Assembly (NCBI GenBank): GCA_016222925.1
Contig: JACRQB010000008.1
Span: forward strand, 1 to 8,482
Reading direction: 5' to 3'
DNA: 8,482 nucleotides
Source: Nitrospirota bacterium
GTDB taxonomy: Bacteria > Nitrospirota > Nitrospiria > Nitrospirales > Nitrospiraceae
In this document: one piece after another, positions 1 to 5,393 of the stretch
How the letters are laid out: the number at the start of each line of letters is the position of its first letter
How positions within the stretch are numbered: the stretch's first letter is position 1
The notes under the pieces: model-generated
Database searches by the model: none
The model's input: the letters and a program-made list of their open reading frames with translations, nothing else
Told to the model about the DNA's origin: nothing
Made by a program: the position numbers and the translations under genes

Positions 1-410
1 GAGAGGCCAAAATGATGACCGGTGATCTGAAGAGTCATCCCCCGTTCCGCTTCCGTCGGCGTGATGGTCTCGATCCGTGGCATCGCGAGATTCACAAATC
101 CGGCGAGCAATTTCTTCTTTCCGATCAGCACCTCGACAAACCCGCTGGTCGCCTTGAGGGGAACCTTAACTTCGATCACCTCCCGATCCCATCGTTGGAC
201 CAACGCCGATACCCCATTCACAGTGACCCTATTGAATTGGGTCGACTTGAACGTGCCAAATCCTTTTCCGCTTAGCACCAACGTCGCACCAGGCGTCACA
301 GACCGAGTGGACAGCTCAATGCCCGTCTTCCCGGCATGCGAGAGAGAGATCGTTCCCCCAACAGGGATGACACACGAGAGAAAGAGTACCGTGATGACAA
401 TTCTATTCAT
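1..410 (-). CDS. Exported IPT/TIG-domain protein, N-terminal part (cut by left edge)
   Basis: The reading frame opens at ATG 410-408 and runs without a stop off the left edge, giving 136 residues of a longer protein. Residues 1-26 look like a type I signal peptide: a short basic start (MNR), a hydrophobic core (IVITVLFLSCVIPVGG) and a likely cut after SHA. The Cys at 13 lacks a normal lipobox, so a lipoprotein is less likely. Residues about 31-110 form one IPT/TIG immunoglobulin-like domain, with the typical pattern VTPGATLVLSGKGFG followed by a VTVNG strand. A second copy starts near residue 111 (PRIETITPTEAERG, then LQITGHHFG). Such domains serve in binding or as structural spacers in surface and periplasmic proteins; the partner here is unknown. 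No clear Shine-Dalgarno is seen, but ATG 410 is the only ATG between the in-frame stop at 471-473 and the signal peptide. It follows the signalling cassette after 83 nt and may be co-transcribed with it. Confidence 0.8.
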   Translation of the reverse strand, partial: MNRIVITVLFLSCVIPVGGTISLSHAGKTGIELSTRSVTPGATLVLSGKGFGTFKSTQFNRVTVNGVSALVQRWDREVIEVKVPLKATSGFVEVLIGKKKLLAGFVNLAMPRIETITPTEAERGMTLQITGHHFGL

Positions 411-493
411 GGATAGTCTATCGGGGAGGAAGAAGATAAGCTGGGGACCACATCGAAGACATACCCGACTTTAACAAGCGATTTTTTTCAGAG

Positions 494-916
494 TCAAGTG
501 CGTAAGGCGGGAAGCTGGTTAGTGGGATCTGTCGTCGTGGAGACCGCATCGACGGCCTGGCCTCGCTGGTCTTTGACATAGACGCTGCCTTTCAAGGCCT
601 TGGCTCGTTTCTTCAGCTCTGAGGCAATTTTGCTTACGTCGCCGGGATGGGCAATGTGGGACTGCTCATTGGTGACGACGGCAATTGAAAGACTCATGAT
701 CGGAAACTGTTCTGTATTCCCCCGACGATCCACAGAATCGATGTAGCCCTTGAGGCGATCTTCACGGTCGTAGAAATCCGGAATCACGAGATCAAATCGT
801 TTGATGACGGTCTGGCAAATCGCATCGATGGTCTGCGGCCGGCTCATGAAGACAAAATCGTCTCCCCCGACATGGCCGACAAACCCTTCCGGAGAGGCGG
901 GTGAGAGGATTCGCAT
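494..916 (-). CDS. 3' fragment: C-terminal half of a GGDEF domain
   Basis: This frame holds the C-terminal half of the GGDEF domain: signature GGDDF at residues 17-21 of the frame, a later strand MSLSIAVV at the place of the usual SIGVA strand, and a final helix ASELKKRAKALKGS leading to YVKDQRG. Real homology begins around SPEGF; the residues before it come from the frame change. ATG 914-916 is only the first available start, and I see no Shine-Dalgarno before it. An insert of unusual length lies between GGDDF and the SIAVV strand (YDREDRLKGYIDSVDRRGNTEQ), containing a charged loop. The final residues (DAVSTTTDPTNQLPALRT) look disordered. Confidence 0.5.
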   Translation of the reverse strand: MRILSPASPEGFVGHVGGDDFVFMSRPQTIDAICQTVIKRFDLVIPDFYDREDRLKGYIDSVDRRGNTEQFPIMSLSIAVVTNEQSHIAHPGDVSKIASELKKRAKALKGSVYVKDQRGQAVDAVSTTTDPTNQLPALRT

Positions 917-1310
917 CGAGCGAACGGGTCAGACGACTGAGACAGAGGCGTATGCGATGCACGACGTCTTCCACACGATAGGGGATCGTGATGAAATCGT
1001 CCACTCCCAATGAACTCCAGTCAATATCGTTGAGTCGGCAGCCCCGGACGAAGACAATGAGAGGCAGGCGACCCAGGAAAGCATCGAGCTTGAGATTTCT
1101 TGTGAGTGTTTCCACTGAATGCCCCCCAGTTCCTTCAGCAGCCAGGATGAGACAGGGGGGATCGTGGACAAGTTCATGCAGCGCGAGATCGGGTAGATTG
1201 CCTTCCACGACCTGGAAACCGGCCTTCTCCAATGCGGCGGTCATAGTTAGGGCAGGAGTGAGCTCGTGGTGGAGAAGCAGAATTCTCCGGCCTGTCGTGG
1301 AGCAGCTCAT
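792..1310 (-). CDS. 5' fragment: degenerate receiver domain plus start of GGDEF
   Basis: As read, this frame gives 172 residues. Residues 8-125 resemble a response-regulator receiver domain, with a beta1-like RILLLHHEL and an end like DDFITIPYRVEDVVHRI. The functional residues are gone: the acidic pair after beta1 is HH, the phospho-acceptor position in CLILAAEG is Ala, and the conserved Lys before Pro near the end is Ile. It is therefore a pseudo-receiver, likely a protein-interaction module rather than a phosphorelay target. Residues after about 140 (GRVCRPCRGRR...) are out-of-frame and meaningless. No Shine-Dalgarno precedes ATG 1310, so translation probably depends on coupling to the HDOD gene. 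Confidence 0.6.
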   Translation of the reverse strand: MSCSTTGRRILLLHHELTPALTMTAALEKAGFQVVEGNLPDLALHELVHDPPCLILAAEGTGGHSVETLTRNLKLDAFLGRLPLIVFVRGCRLNDIDWSSLGVDDFITIPYRVEDVVHRIRLCLSRLTRSLDANPLTRLSGRVCRPCRGRRFCLHEPAADHRCDLPDRHQTI

Positions 1311-2146
1311 AGATAGTCGTCAATGGTCGCGAATTCGTTCGCTGCCTTATCGATGCATTCCGCCAGCCGCGGCTCATCGAGTCCGACCATATCCCAGGCG
1401 GCCCTCGATAAAGGTGGAATCAGATCATCTCCCGGGTTTCCACAGGCCAGCCCTTTGACCAGGATATCGGCCACATGGACGATAGCCGTGTACAGCATGG
1501 CTTCCTTAGCGAGGGTCGGATCATGATGGAAGAGGATCGGCTCGCGAAGCGAGACCGGCAAATGCCAAGCGTTCGCCAGACAGCCCCCGATATCCGCATG
1601 AGAGAGGCCCGTGAGCTCCTGCTCCACTTCGAAAAGCGAACGGTCAGCTCTGGTTTTCAGAGCACCTTTGATGCTATCTCCCACATCAGGCCATTTAACG
1701 TAGAGCACGACTTTCCCGATGTCATGGAGCAGGCCTGAGACGAAAAGTTCTTCAGGATTCTTGATCTCCAGCCTGGTTGCCAGGAGATTGGCGGTAATGG
1801 CGACGCCCAGAGAATGTCGCCACAACTGATCCATGCCGGCCTCTTTCATGATGCTGAGAGCCGAGGCACAGAGAGTAAGCCCCTTGACGACATTAAAGCC
1901 CAGCACGATCACGGCGTGGGTGACCGAGCCGATGCGGGAGGGAAACCCGTAAAACGGTGAGTTGGCGAGTCTGAGGACTTTGGCCGCGAGCACCTGATCC
2001 TTTTCGATGATGGAGCCGATCTCCTCCGTCGAGACAGTTGGACGACCAATCATGGCAGCAAGCCGCTGCACGACATGGGGAAGTGTGGGAAGGTCCCCGA
2101 GCTTCTCAATCCTATTGCGCAGGTCTGTCGGATTGAAGGTGATCAT
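1307..2146 (-). CDS. HDOD-domain signalling protein with intact HD-type metal ligands
   Basis: This 279-residue protein is almost entirely an HDOD domain. The N-terminal part has LGDLPTLPHVVQRL (residues 16-29) and the helix QVLAAKVLRLANSPFYG (51-67). The HD-like core follows with WRHSLGVA (109-116), GLLHDIGKVVL (138-148), LSHADIGG (181-188), LFHHDP (205-210) and HVADIL (224-229). H111, H141, D142, H183, H207/H208 and D227 match the places of the metal ligands of HD and HD-GYP phosphodiesterases. The GYP motif is absent. HDOD proteins are mostly regulators linked to signalling, motility or stress, and a hydrolase activity is unproven for most. The ATG overlaps the stop of the 111-aa gene upstream (ATGA, 2146-2143), and the stop overlaps the start of the receiver/GGDEF gene (ATGA, 1310-1307). 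Without a Shine-Dalgarno of its own, it is probably translated by coupling. Confidence 0.88.
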   Translation of the reverse strand: MITFNPTDLRNRIEKLGDLPTLPHVVQRLAAMIGRPTVSTEEIGSIIEKDQVLAAKVLRLANSPFYGFPSRIGSVTHAVIVLGFNVVKGLTLCASALSIMKEAGMDQLWRHSLGVAITANLLATRLEIKNPEELFVSGLLHDIGKVVLYVKWPDVGDSIKGALKTRADRSLFEVEQELTGLSHADIGGCLANAWHLPVSLREPILFHHDPTLAKEAMLYTAIVHVADILVKGLACGNPGDDLIPPLSRAAWDMVGLDEPRLAECIDKAANEFATIDDYL

Positions 2147-2478
2147 GTTGCCTGAGATGGCTTGGTCACGGAAGCAATGCCATGGGTGGCACGCAAATGC
2201 GTGCGGAGGGTCCGGAGGATCAGTTGCTGAATGGGATCTTGAACGACCTGCCGAAACCGGTGATCAAGTTCGGCTTCCAATTCCGCCAGGGTTTTTCCGC
2301 CTGAATCCAGGGCATCCCCCTCCACATAGACCGACGTCAACTCCATCTGTCGGAGCCGTTCGATCATAGCGCCATCCAAGATCGTTCCAGCCGCCACAAT
2401 GGGGAGTCCGTTGGCATTCACCACCGGTTTTGCCAAAACCATGTCCGGCAACAGCTCAGGGGATACCACTCGTCTCAT
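2143..2478 (-). CDS. Small protein like the N-terminal (DUF3391-type) domain of HD-GYP proteins
   Basis: The protein has 111 residues, is soluble and has no signal peptide. Residues 3-55 follow the pattern seen at the start of many HD-GYP proteins: a first strand, then LPDMVLAKPVVNANGLPIVAAGTIL, then a helix IERLRQME and the strand TSVYVEG. The rest (about 62-100) is predicted helical, with acidic and basic heptads (LAELEAELDHRFRQVV) and a polar tail. The resemblance to DUF3391-type domains is by pattern only. The start ATG 2478-2476 is supported by a good Shine-Dalgarno (GGGAGG) nine bases before it. It is the first gene of a three-gene cassette and overlaps the HDOD gene by four bases, which suggests equal production and perhaps a complex with the HDOD protein. 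No catalytic motif is visible. Confidence 0.7.
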   Translation of the reverse strand: MRRVVSPELLPDMVLAKPVVNANGLPIVAAGTILDGAMIERLRQMELTSVYVEGDALDSGGKTLAELEAELDHRFRQVVQDPIQQLILRTLRTHLRATHGIASVTKPSQAT

Positions 2479-2825
2479 GAATCTTGGCCTCCCAACACTC
2501 TGTTCACTCTTTAACCGGTTGTGCGTTGTCTGAACAGAACAACCAGGGCGGAAAGTCTTCCGGCTATCATCCTCTTATCGGATTCACGGCACCATTCCTA
2601 AAGGGTTTCCTCCATTAAAGCGATCGACTGCCAGACGAAGGAGCAACAGGATGACGTAGTTCTGCCGGAGATGTGCCTCGCGCCACACCACCCACATCAC
2701 ACTGTGGAAGACTTCATTTTTTCACAGGTTCGAGTATCGCGGGGACGGCCGCTCGAAGACCGTTGAAGCCGCGAGTGCAGTCCTACATGAAACTCTTATC
2801 GTGTTCTGAAGAAACGCCGGCAGGA
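2479..2825. other. Intergenic region of 347 nt between ridA and the HDOD cassette
   Basis: No convincing gene is seen here. On the minus strand it must hold the end of the ridA transcript and the promoter of the cassette at 2478. I could not fix a sigma-70 promoter. An octamer TCCGATAA (minus strand, 2575-2582) resembles the -10 box of flagellar sigma-28 promoters, but the matching -35 box is poor. The inverted repeat TTCGAG/CTCGAA at 2729-2734 and 2752-2757 encloses 17 GC-rich bases. It is not followed by a T-run on either strand, so it is not a normal intrinsic terminator. A 37-codon minus-strand frame at 2584-2697 lacks a ribosome-binding site. Confidence 0.5.
2488..2493 (-). promoter_or_regulatory. 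Shine-Dalgarno of the signalling cassette
   Basis: GGGAGG lies nine bases before ATG 2478. It is the only strong ribosome-binding site in the three-gene cassette; the two later genes start within ATGA overlaps and lack one. It therefore probably sets translation of the whole cassette. Confidence 0.65.
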
Positions 2826-3287
2826 CTACTTGGCAAGTTCCACGATCAATTCAATTTCCACGGGAGCCTGGCGGGGAAGTTCAGCGGCACCGACGGCAAC
2901 GCGCGCATGACGACCTGCGTCTCCGAACAAGGACACCAGCAGATCCGACGCACCATTGAGCACTTGAGGTTGATCCGTAAACCCAGGGGCCGACGCGATA
3001 TGGCCCACCATCTTGACGATCCGTTTCACTCGATCGAGGGAACCGGCTTCCTGTCGAATGATACTTAATCCATTCAACACGGCCATTCGTGCGGCTTCCA
3101 TCCCCTGATCGATAGACAGATTCTGCCCAAGCTTACCGGTCATGATAAGCTGCCCATCGCGCGAGGGTAACACACCGGAGAGAAACAGCAAGTCACCCGT
3201 CCTGACGACCGGCACATAGTTAGCAACGGGCTTTGGAGGAGCCGGCAATACAAGGCCCAGCTGTGTTAACTTCTGTTCATACGACAT
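2826..3287 (-). CDS. RidA/YjgF/UK114-family protein
   Basis: The 153-residue protein covers the whole RidA fold. It has YVPVVRTGDLLFLSGVLP (24-41), a central helix with AARMAVLNGLSII (65-77), the VKRIVKMVGHIAS strand (87-99), and the closing part HARVAVGAAELPRQAPVEIELIVEL (127-151). R129 sits where RidA enzymes carry the arginine that holds the substrate carboxylate, and VEIE provides the usual acidic residue near the end. Classical RidA hydrolyses reactive 2-aminoacrylate and related imines formed by PLP enzymes. This longer, about 150-aa branch is less well studied, so the exact substrate is open. It follows the deoB-like gene by 34 nt and probably shares its transcript. A purine-rich stretch (AGGGGGCGGGCGAGCG) directly before the ATG can serve as the ribosome-binding site. 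No defect is seen. Confidence 0.88.
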   Translation of the reverse strand: MSYEQKLTQLGLVLPAPPKPVANYVPVVRTGDLLFLSGVLPSRDGQLIMTGKLGQNLSIDQGMEAARMAVLNGLSIIRQEAGSLDRVKRIVKMVGHIASAPGFTDQPQVLNGASDLLVSLFGDAGRHARVAVGAAELPRQAPVEIELIVELAK

Positions 3288-3321
3288 CGCTCGCCCGCCC
3301 CCTGCTCCTCACCCTTTGCTA

Positions 3322-3996
3322 TTACCCTAGTCTAAGCGCATCCAAGAAACTCTCACCAACCGGCAATCGCTCGGCTTGAAGTGCTTCCACAATGGTCTGC
3401 CCCACATCTGCGGCGGTGGATCGACTTCCCAAATCGACGCCTTGGGCCAACTTGGGGCCGGTCACAAAGACCGGCACATACTCTCGAGTAGAGGTCCGTC
3501 CCGGCAATGAGAAATCTCGTCCATGATCACCCGTTACGATCACCATATCGCCGAGGCGCAACTTCTCGAACAAATCTGGAAGGCGGCGATCACATTCTTG
3601 CAGGGCGGTGGCCGACTGTCCAGCATCCTCCGACAGCAGATCCAGACTGGCACAGATGAGCCCCCGAGGCATCTTATTCAACATGCCGATCACTTCATCC
3701 ACCGCCACCATCGCCGAGGCTATCGGGAGGGCCTTGGTAAATCCGCGCCCACTGAAGAGGTCATAGACCTTTCCGACCCCCATCGAGATCTGGCCGGAGC
3801 GGCTCAAGACATCCAACATCGTCACACCCGGCGGTTCGCTCACATAGTCCTTTCGCCCGGCTTGAGGCCGAAGCAAATCATGCCCGCCGATGACCGGCTG
3901 CCCGACGACACGAATGAGCATCCCCGCATCCTTCACCGCTTTCCGAATCTCGCGAGAATTCCACCGGGGCCATGAGTGATTCATGCATGGCGACAA
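3322..3996 (-). CDS. 3' fragment of the DeoB-like protein
   Basis: True homology starts at about 3954. It contains the end of the cap domain (VVGQPVIGG, EPPGVTMLDVLSRSGQ), the linker VGKVYDLFSGRGFTK, and the C-terminal core with GDMVIVTGDHGRD (metal ligands Asp-His) and TREYVPVFVTGPKL. The segment that is FVDFDxxxGHRRD in classical DeoB here reads ICASLDLLSEDAG, without a His. The His of the DHTRE motif is Ser (TSTRE). The first available starts, TTG 3996 or ATG 3984, have no good ribosome-binding site, so separate translation as a functional protein is unlikely. Confidence 0.6.
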   Translation of the reverse strand: MSPCMNHSWPRWNSREIRKAVKDAGMLIRVVGQPVIGGHDLLRPQAGRKDYVSEPPGVTMLDVLSRSGQISMGVGKVYDLFSGRGFTKALPIASAMVAVDEVIGMLNKMPRGLICASLDLLSEDAGQSATALQECDRRLPDLFEKLRLGDMVIVTGDHGRDFSLPGRTSTREYVPVFVTGPKLAQGVDLGSRSTAADVGQTIVEALQAERLPVGESFLDALRLG

Positions 3997-4468
3997 AACA
4001 CGTATTGCCTCCGTCCGTCCACAGAATAGGCGCTCCGGTCGCCATGTGTTCCATACTATGTCGGCGGAGCATCACCCCCATGGGCGAGAGACTTCGGCCG
4101 ATCGACTTTCTGCCTAAGAGCTGTTCCACGATATCGACGATCTTGGTGGGAACGCCGGAACTGCAGACCTTCGCGGCTTCTTTCTGAATCACCCCGCTGA
4201 CTTCCCAGTATCCGACGACGGAATCTTTACCTGGGGAGGCGAATCCCAGTCGGCCAAAAGATCCGTTCGGCTGGACCATGGTCCGTACGCCCTTGATCGG
4301 AGCAATCTGCCCTAGACCCAACATCTCCAAATTAGGCACACTCAGGCCATCGACCGTCTCAGCCAGATGCATGAGGGTGTTTGCATCAGCATCGCCATAG
4401 TCAACCGCATCGGGTAACGCCCCGATTCCCAACCCATCAATGACGAGAAGAATGACTCGTTTGATCAT
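3878..4468 (-). CDS. 5' fragment of the DeoB-like protein
   Basis: Residues 1-171 are meaningful. The N-terminal metal site of alkaline-phosphatase-superfamily mutases is present: VILLVIDGLGIGALPDA with the ligand Asp at residue 10. The family segments DANTLMHLAE (28-37) and VPNLEMLGLG follow. The nucleophile loop reads GKDSVVGYWE, where E. coli DeoB has GKDTPSGHWE; a Ser stands at the Thr after GKD and a Tyr replaces the His. Then comes the cap domain with MEHMATGAPILWTDGGNTCF. After residue 171 the frame is wrong (SRDSESGEGCGDAHSC...) and runs 25 codons to a stop at 3878. Confidence 0.6.
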   Translation of the reverse strand: MIKRVILLVIDGLGIGALPDAVDYGDADANTLMHLAETVDGLSVPNLEMLGLGQIAPIKGVRTMVQPNGSFGRLGFASPGKDSVVGYWEVSGVIQKEAAKVCSSGVPTKIVDIVEQLLGRKSIGRSLSPMGVMLRRHSMEHMATGAPILWTDGGNTCFVAMHESLMAPVEFSRDSESGEGCGDAHSCRRAAGHRRA

Positions 4469-4712
4469 CGATGCACTATACTCAATTCATCGCATGGCTG
4501 ACATAGGGACGTATGGGACCAACAGGTGGATCCAGAAGGACCTAGACGGGAAATAACTTAGTGTTATGCCTTACAATCCTCGGATTGATACTGTCACAGA
4601 GAGGCTTTCTTTTGATCCTGGCGACCTCGTGCTCCCAGGATATCTTTGCCGACACACCACTACCGGACCATCCCCCGATAGCAGAAGAATCCACCGCCTA
4701 TCTTTCATGGTG
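4469..4712. other. Intergenic region of 244 nt between deoC and the deoB-like gene
   Basis: No convincing gene is seen. It holds a short perfect palindrome, CAATCC-TC-GGATTG (4574-4587), and an inverted repeat ATCCTGG/CCAGGAT (4615-4621 and 4635-4641) with a 13-base loop. Neither is followed by a T-run on the minus strand, so neither is a standard terminator of the deoC transcript. A TATAGT hexamer lies just before ATG 4468, too close to be the promoter of a leadered transcript and without a clear -35 partner. The gap makes a separate transcript for the deoB-like and ridA genes likely. Confidence 0.45.
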
Positions 4713-5390
4713 CTATGCTTGTTTGTGGATTGCCGTCCGCCACTCGTCGAGGATTTTGAGACTGGCACTAGTTCCAATTCTATCGGCTCCGGCCTCTAGC
4801 ATCGCCAGCGTGGTCTTCCAATCCCGAATGCCACCAGACGCCTTCACCTTCACCCGTCCTGCGACAGTCTCCTTCAGGAGTCGGACATCCTCGACCGTAG
4901 CGCCGGCGGCCCCAAATCCGGTCGAGGTCTTCACATAATCCGCTCCGGCTTCGATGACTAAATGGCACGCCGTCCGTTTCTCCTGCTGCGTCAAATAACA
5001 CGTTTCAAGGATCACTTTGTGCTCGGCGTGCGGGGTCGCCTTCACGACTTCAACAATATCGTTCCGCACATAGTCATGGTCGCCCGATTTCAGTCGGCTG
5101 ACATTCAGGACCATGTCCAAAACCTGCGCGCCGTGAGCCACTGCGTCAACCGCTTCAGCCACTTTAGTCTGTGTGCGATGCCCCCCTAATGGAAAGCCGA
5201 TGGGGATGCCGACGCGAATGCTGGTGCCGGCCACCGCCGCCACCACCTCATCAATGTAGCAGGGTGGAACAAAAATCACCGTGAACCCGTTCGCGTTCGC
5301 CTCTTCGCACAACCGAAGCACCTCGACTTTCGTCGCGTCGGGCCTCAATACCGTATGGTCGATCAGTGTAGAGAGATTCCATCCTGACAT
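4713..5390 (-). CDS. deoC: Deoxyribose-phosphate aldolase
   Basis: DeoC splits 2-deoxyribose-5-phosphate into glyceraldehyde-3-phosphate and acetaldehyde in the cytoplasm, as the last step of deoxynucleoside breakdown. The 225-residue protein is a complete class I aldolase TIM barrel of normal length. It begins with LIDHTVLRPDAT (9-20), has the FPLGG loop (67-70) and D92 in QVLDMVLN. K154 in DYVKTSTGF is the Schiff-base lysine, and K183 in KASGGIR with IGTSA (205-209) forms the phosphate and proton-relay site. All key residues are present. The start is three bases after the mltG stop, and AAGGAG (5402-5407, inside the end of mltG) is a ribosome-binding site 11 bases before the ATG. The gene is thus probably the last of the alaS-ruvX-mltG transcript; the link to the deoB-like gene across the 244-nt gap is functional rather than clearly transcriptional. 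Confidence 0.96.
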   Translation of the reverse strand: MSGWNLSTLIDHTVLRPDATKVEVLRLCEEANANGFTVIFVPPCYIDEVVAAVAGTSIRVGIPIGFPLGGHRTQTKVAEAVDAVAHGAQVLDMVLNVSRLKSGDHDYVRNDIVEVVKATPHAEHKVILETCYLTQQEKRTACHLVIEAGADYVKTSTGFGAAGATVEDVRLLKETVAGRVKVKASGGIRDWKTTLAMLEAGADRIGTSASLKILDEWRTAIHKQA

Positions 5391-5393
5391 CGC

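Larger units (their letters stand above)
494..1310 (-). pseudogene. Pseudo-receiver/GGDEF regulator, internally deleted and frameshifted
   Basis: Two overlapping frames together make one recognisable regulator: an N-terminal receiver-like domain, then a GGDEF domain. The GGDEF start is present at residues 132-139 (DANPLTRL, matching the usual D-x-LTGLPNR opening). The next recognisable segment is already GHVGGDDF, which in normal GGDEF domains comes some 55-70 residues later. The intervening strand and helices, with the substrate and metal residues they carry, are missing, and the reading frame changes at about 887-897. The sense of the change equals loss of 3n+2 bases. A cyclase built like this is very unlikely to fold or work. 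The gene starts inside the stop of the HDOD gene (ATGA overlap at 1310-1307) and so belongs to that operon. A genuine deletion in the strain and an assembly collapse are both possible. Confidence 0.75.
3322..4468 (-). pseudogene. deoB: Phosphopentomutase-like gene (DeoB family), frameshifted near 3955
   Basis: Two minus-strand frames join into one DeoB-like protein of about 382 residues, close to the family length of about 390-400. The first frame is good up to residue 171 (MAPVEF, ending at 3956); homology then continues in the other frame from 3954 (REIRKAVKDAG...). One extra base, or two missing bases, next to 3955 explains the break. For example, restoring a codon between EF and REIRK gives a continuous helix. 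Nothing else is missing, so this is either a very recent mutation or a sequencing indel. DeoB proteins interconvert (deoxy)ribose-1-phosphate and -5-phosphate, which would feed the deoC product encoded just upstream. Several active-site residues differ from classical DeoB, so even an intact form may have changed activity. No Shine-Dalgarno is seen before ATG 4468. No typical slippery heptamer is present, so programmed frameshifting is not favoured. Confidence 0.8.

Noticed and set aside
61..474. Plus-strand frame of 137 residues at the left edge
   Set aside because: It is the antisense shadow of the IPT/TIG gene, which has a clear signal peptide and domain pattern on the minus strand.
2575..2605. 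Sigma-28-like promoter before the signalling cassette
   Set aside because: The -10-like octamer TCCGATAA matches well, but the -35 side at the proper spacing matches only about half of the consensus.
2584..2697. Minus-strand 37-codon frame with a hydrophobic stretch (YVILLLLRLAV)
   Set aside because: No ribosome-binding site and no recognised homology; short frames like this are expected by chance in a 347-nt gap.
2726..2745. GGTTCGAG motif resembling a tRNA T-arm
   Set aside because: No matching acceptor, D or anticodon arms could be placed around it on either strand.
2729..2757. TTCGAG/CTCGAA inverted repeat as a terminator of the ridA transcript
   Set aside because: No T-run follows on the minus strand; the bases beyond the repeat are A-rich in that direction.
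3940..3970. Programmed ribosomal frameshifting in the DeoB-like gene
   Set aside because: No slippery heptamer or evident downstream structure was seen, and DeoB is not known to use recoding.
4561..4938. Plus-strand frame starting at GTG 4561 with a hydrophobic N-terminus and a lipobox-like LATSCSQ
   Set aside because: Most of it is antisense to deoC, there is no Shine-Dalgarno, the start is GTG, and the later part follows the shadow of the deoC codons.
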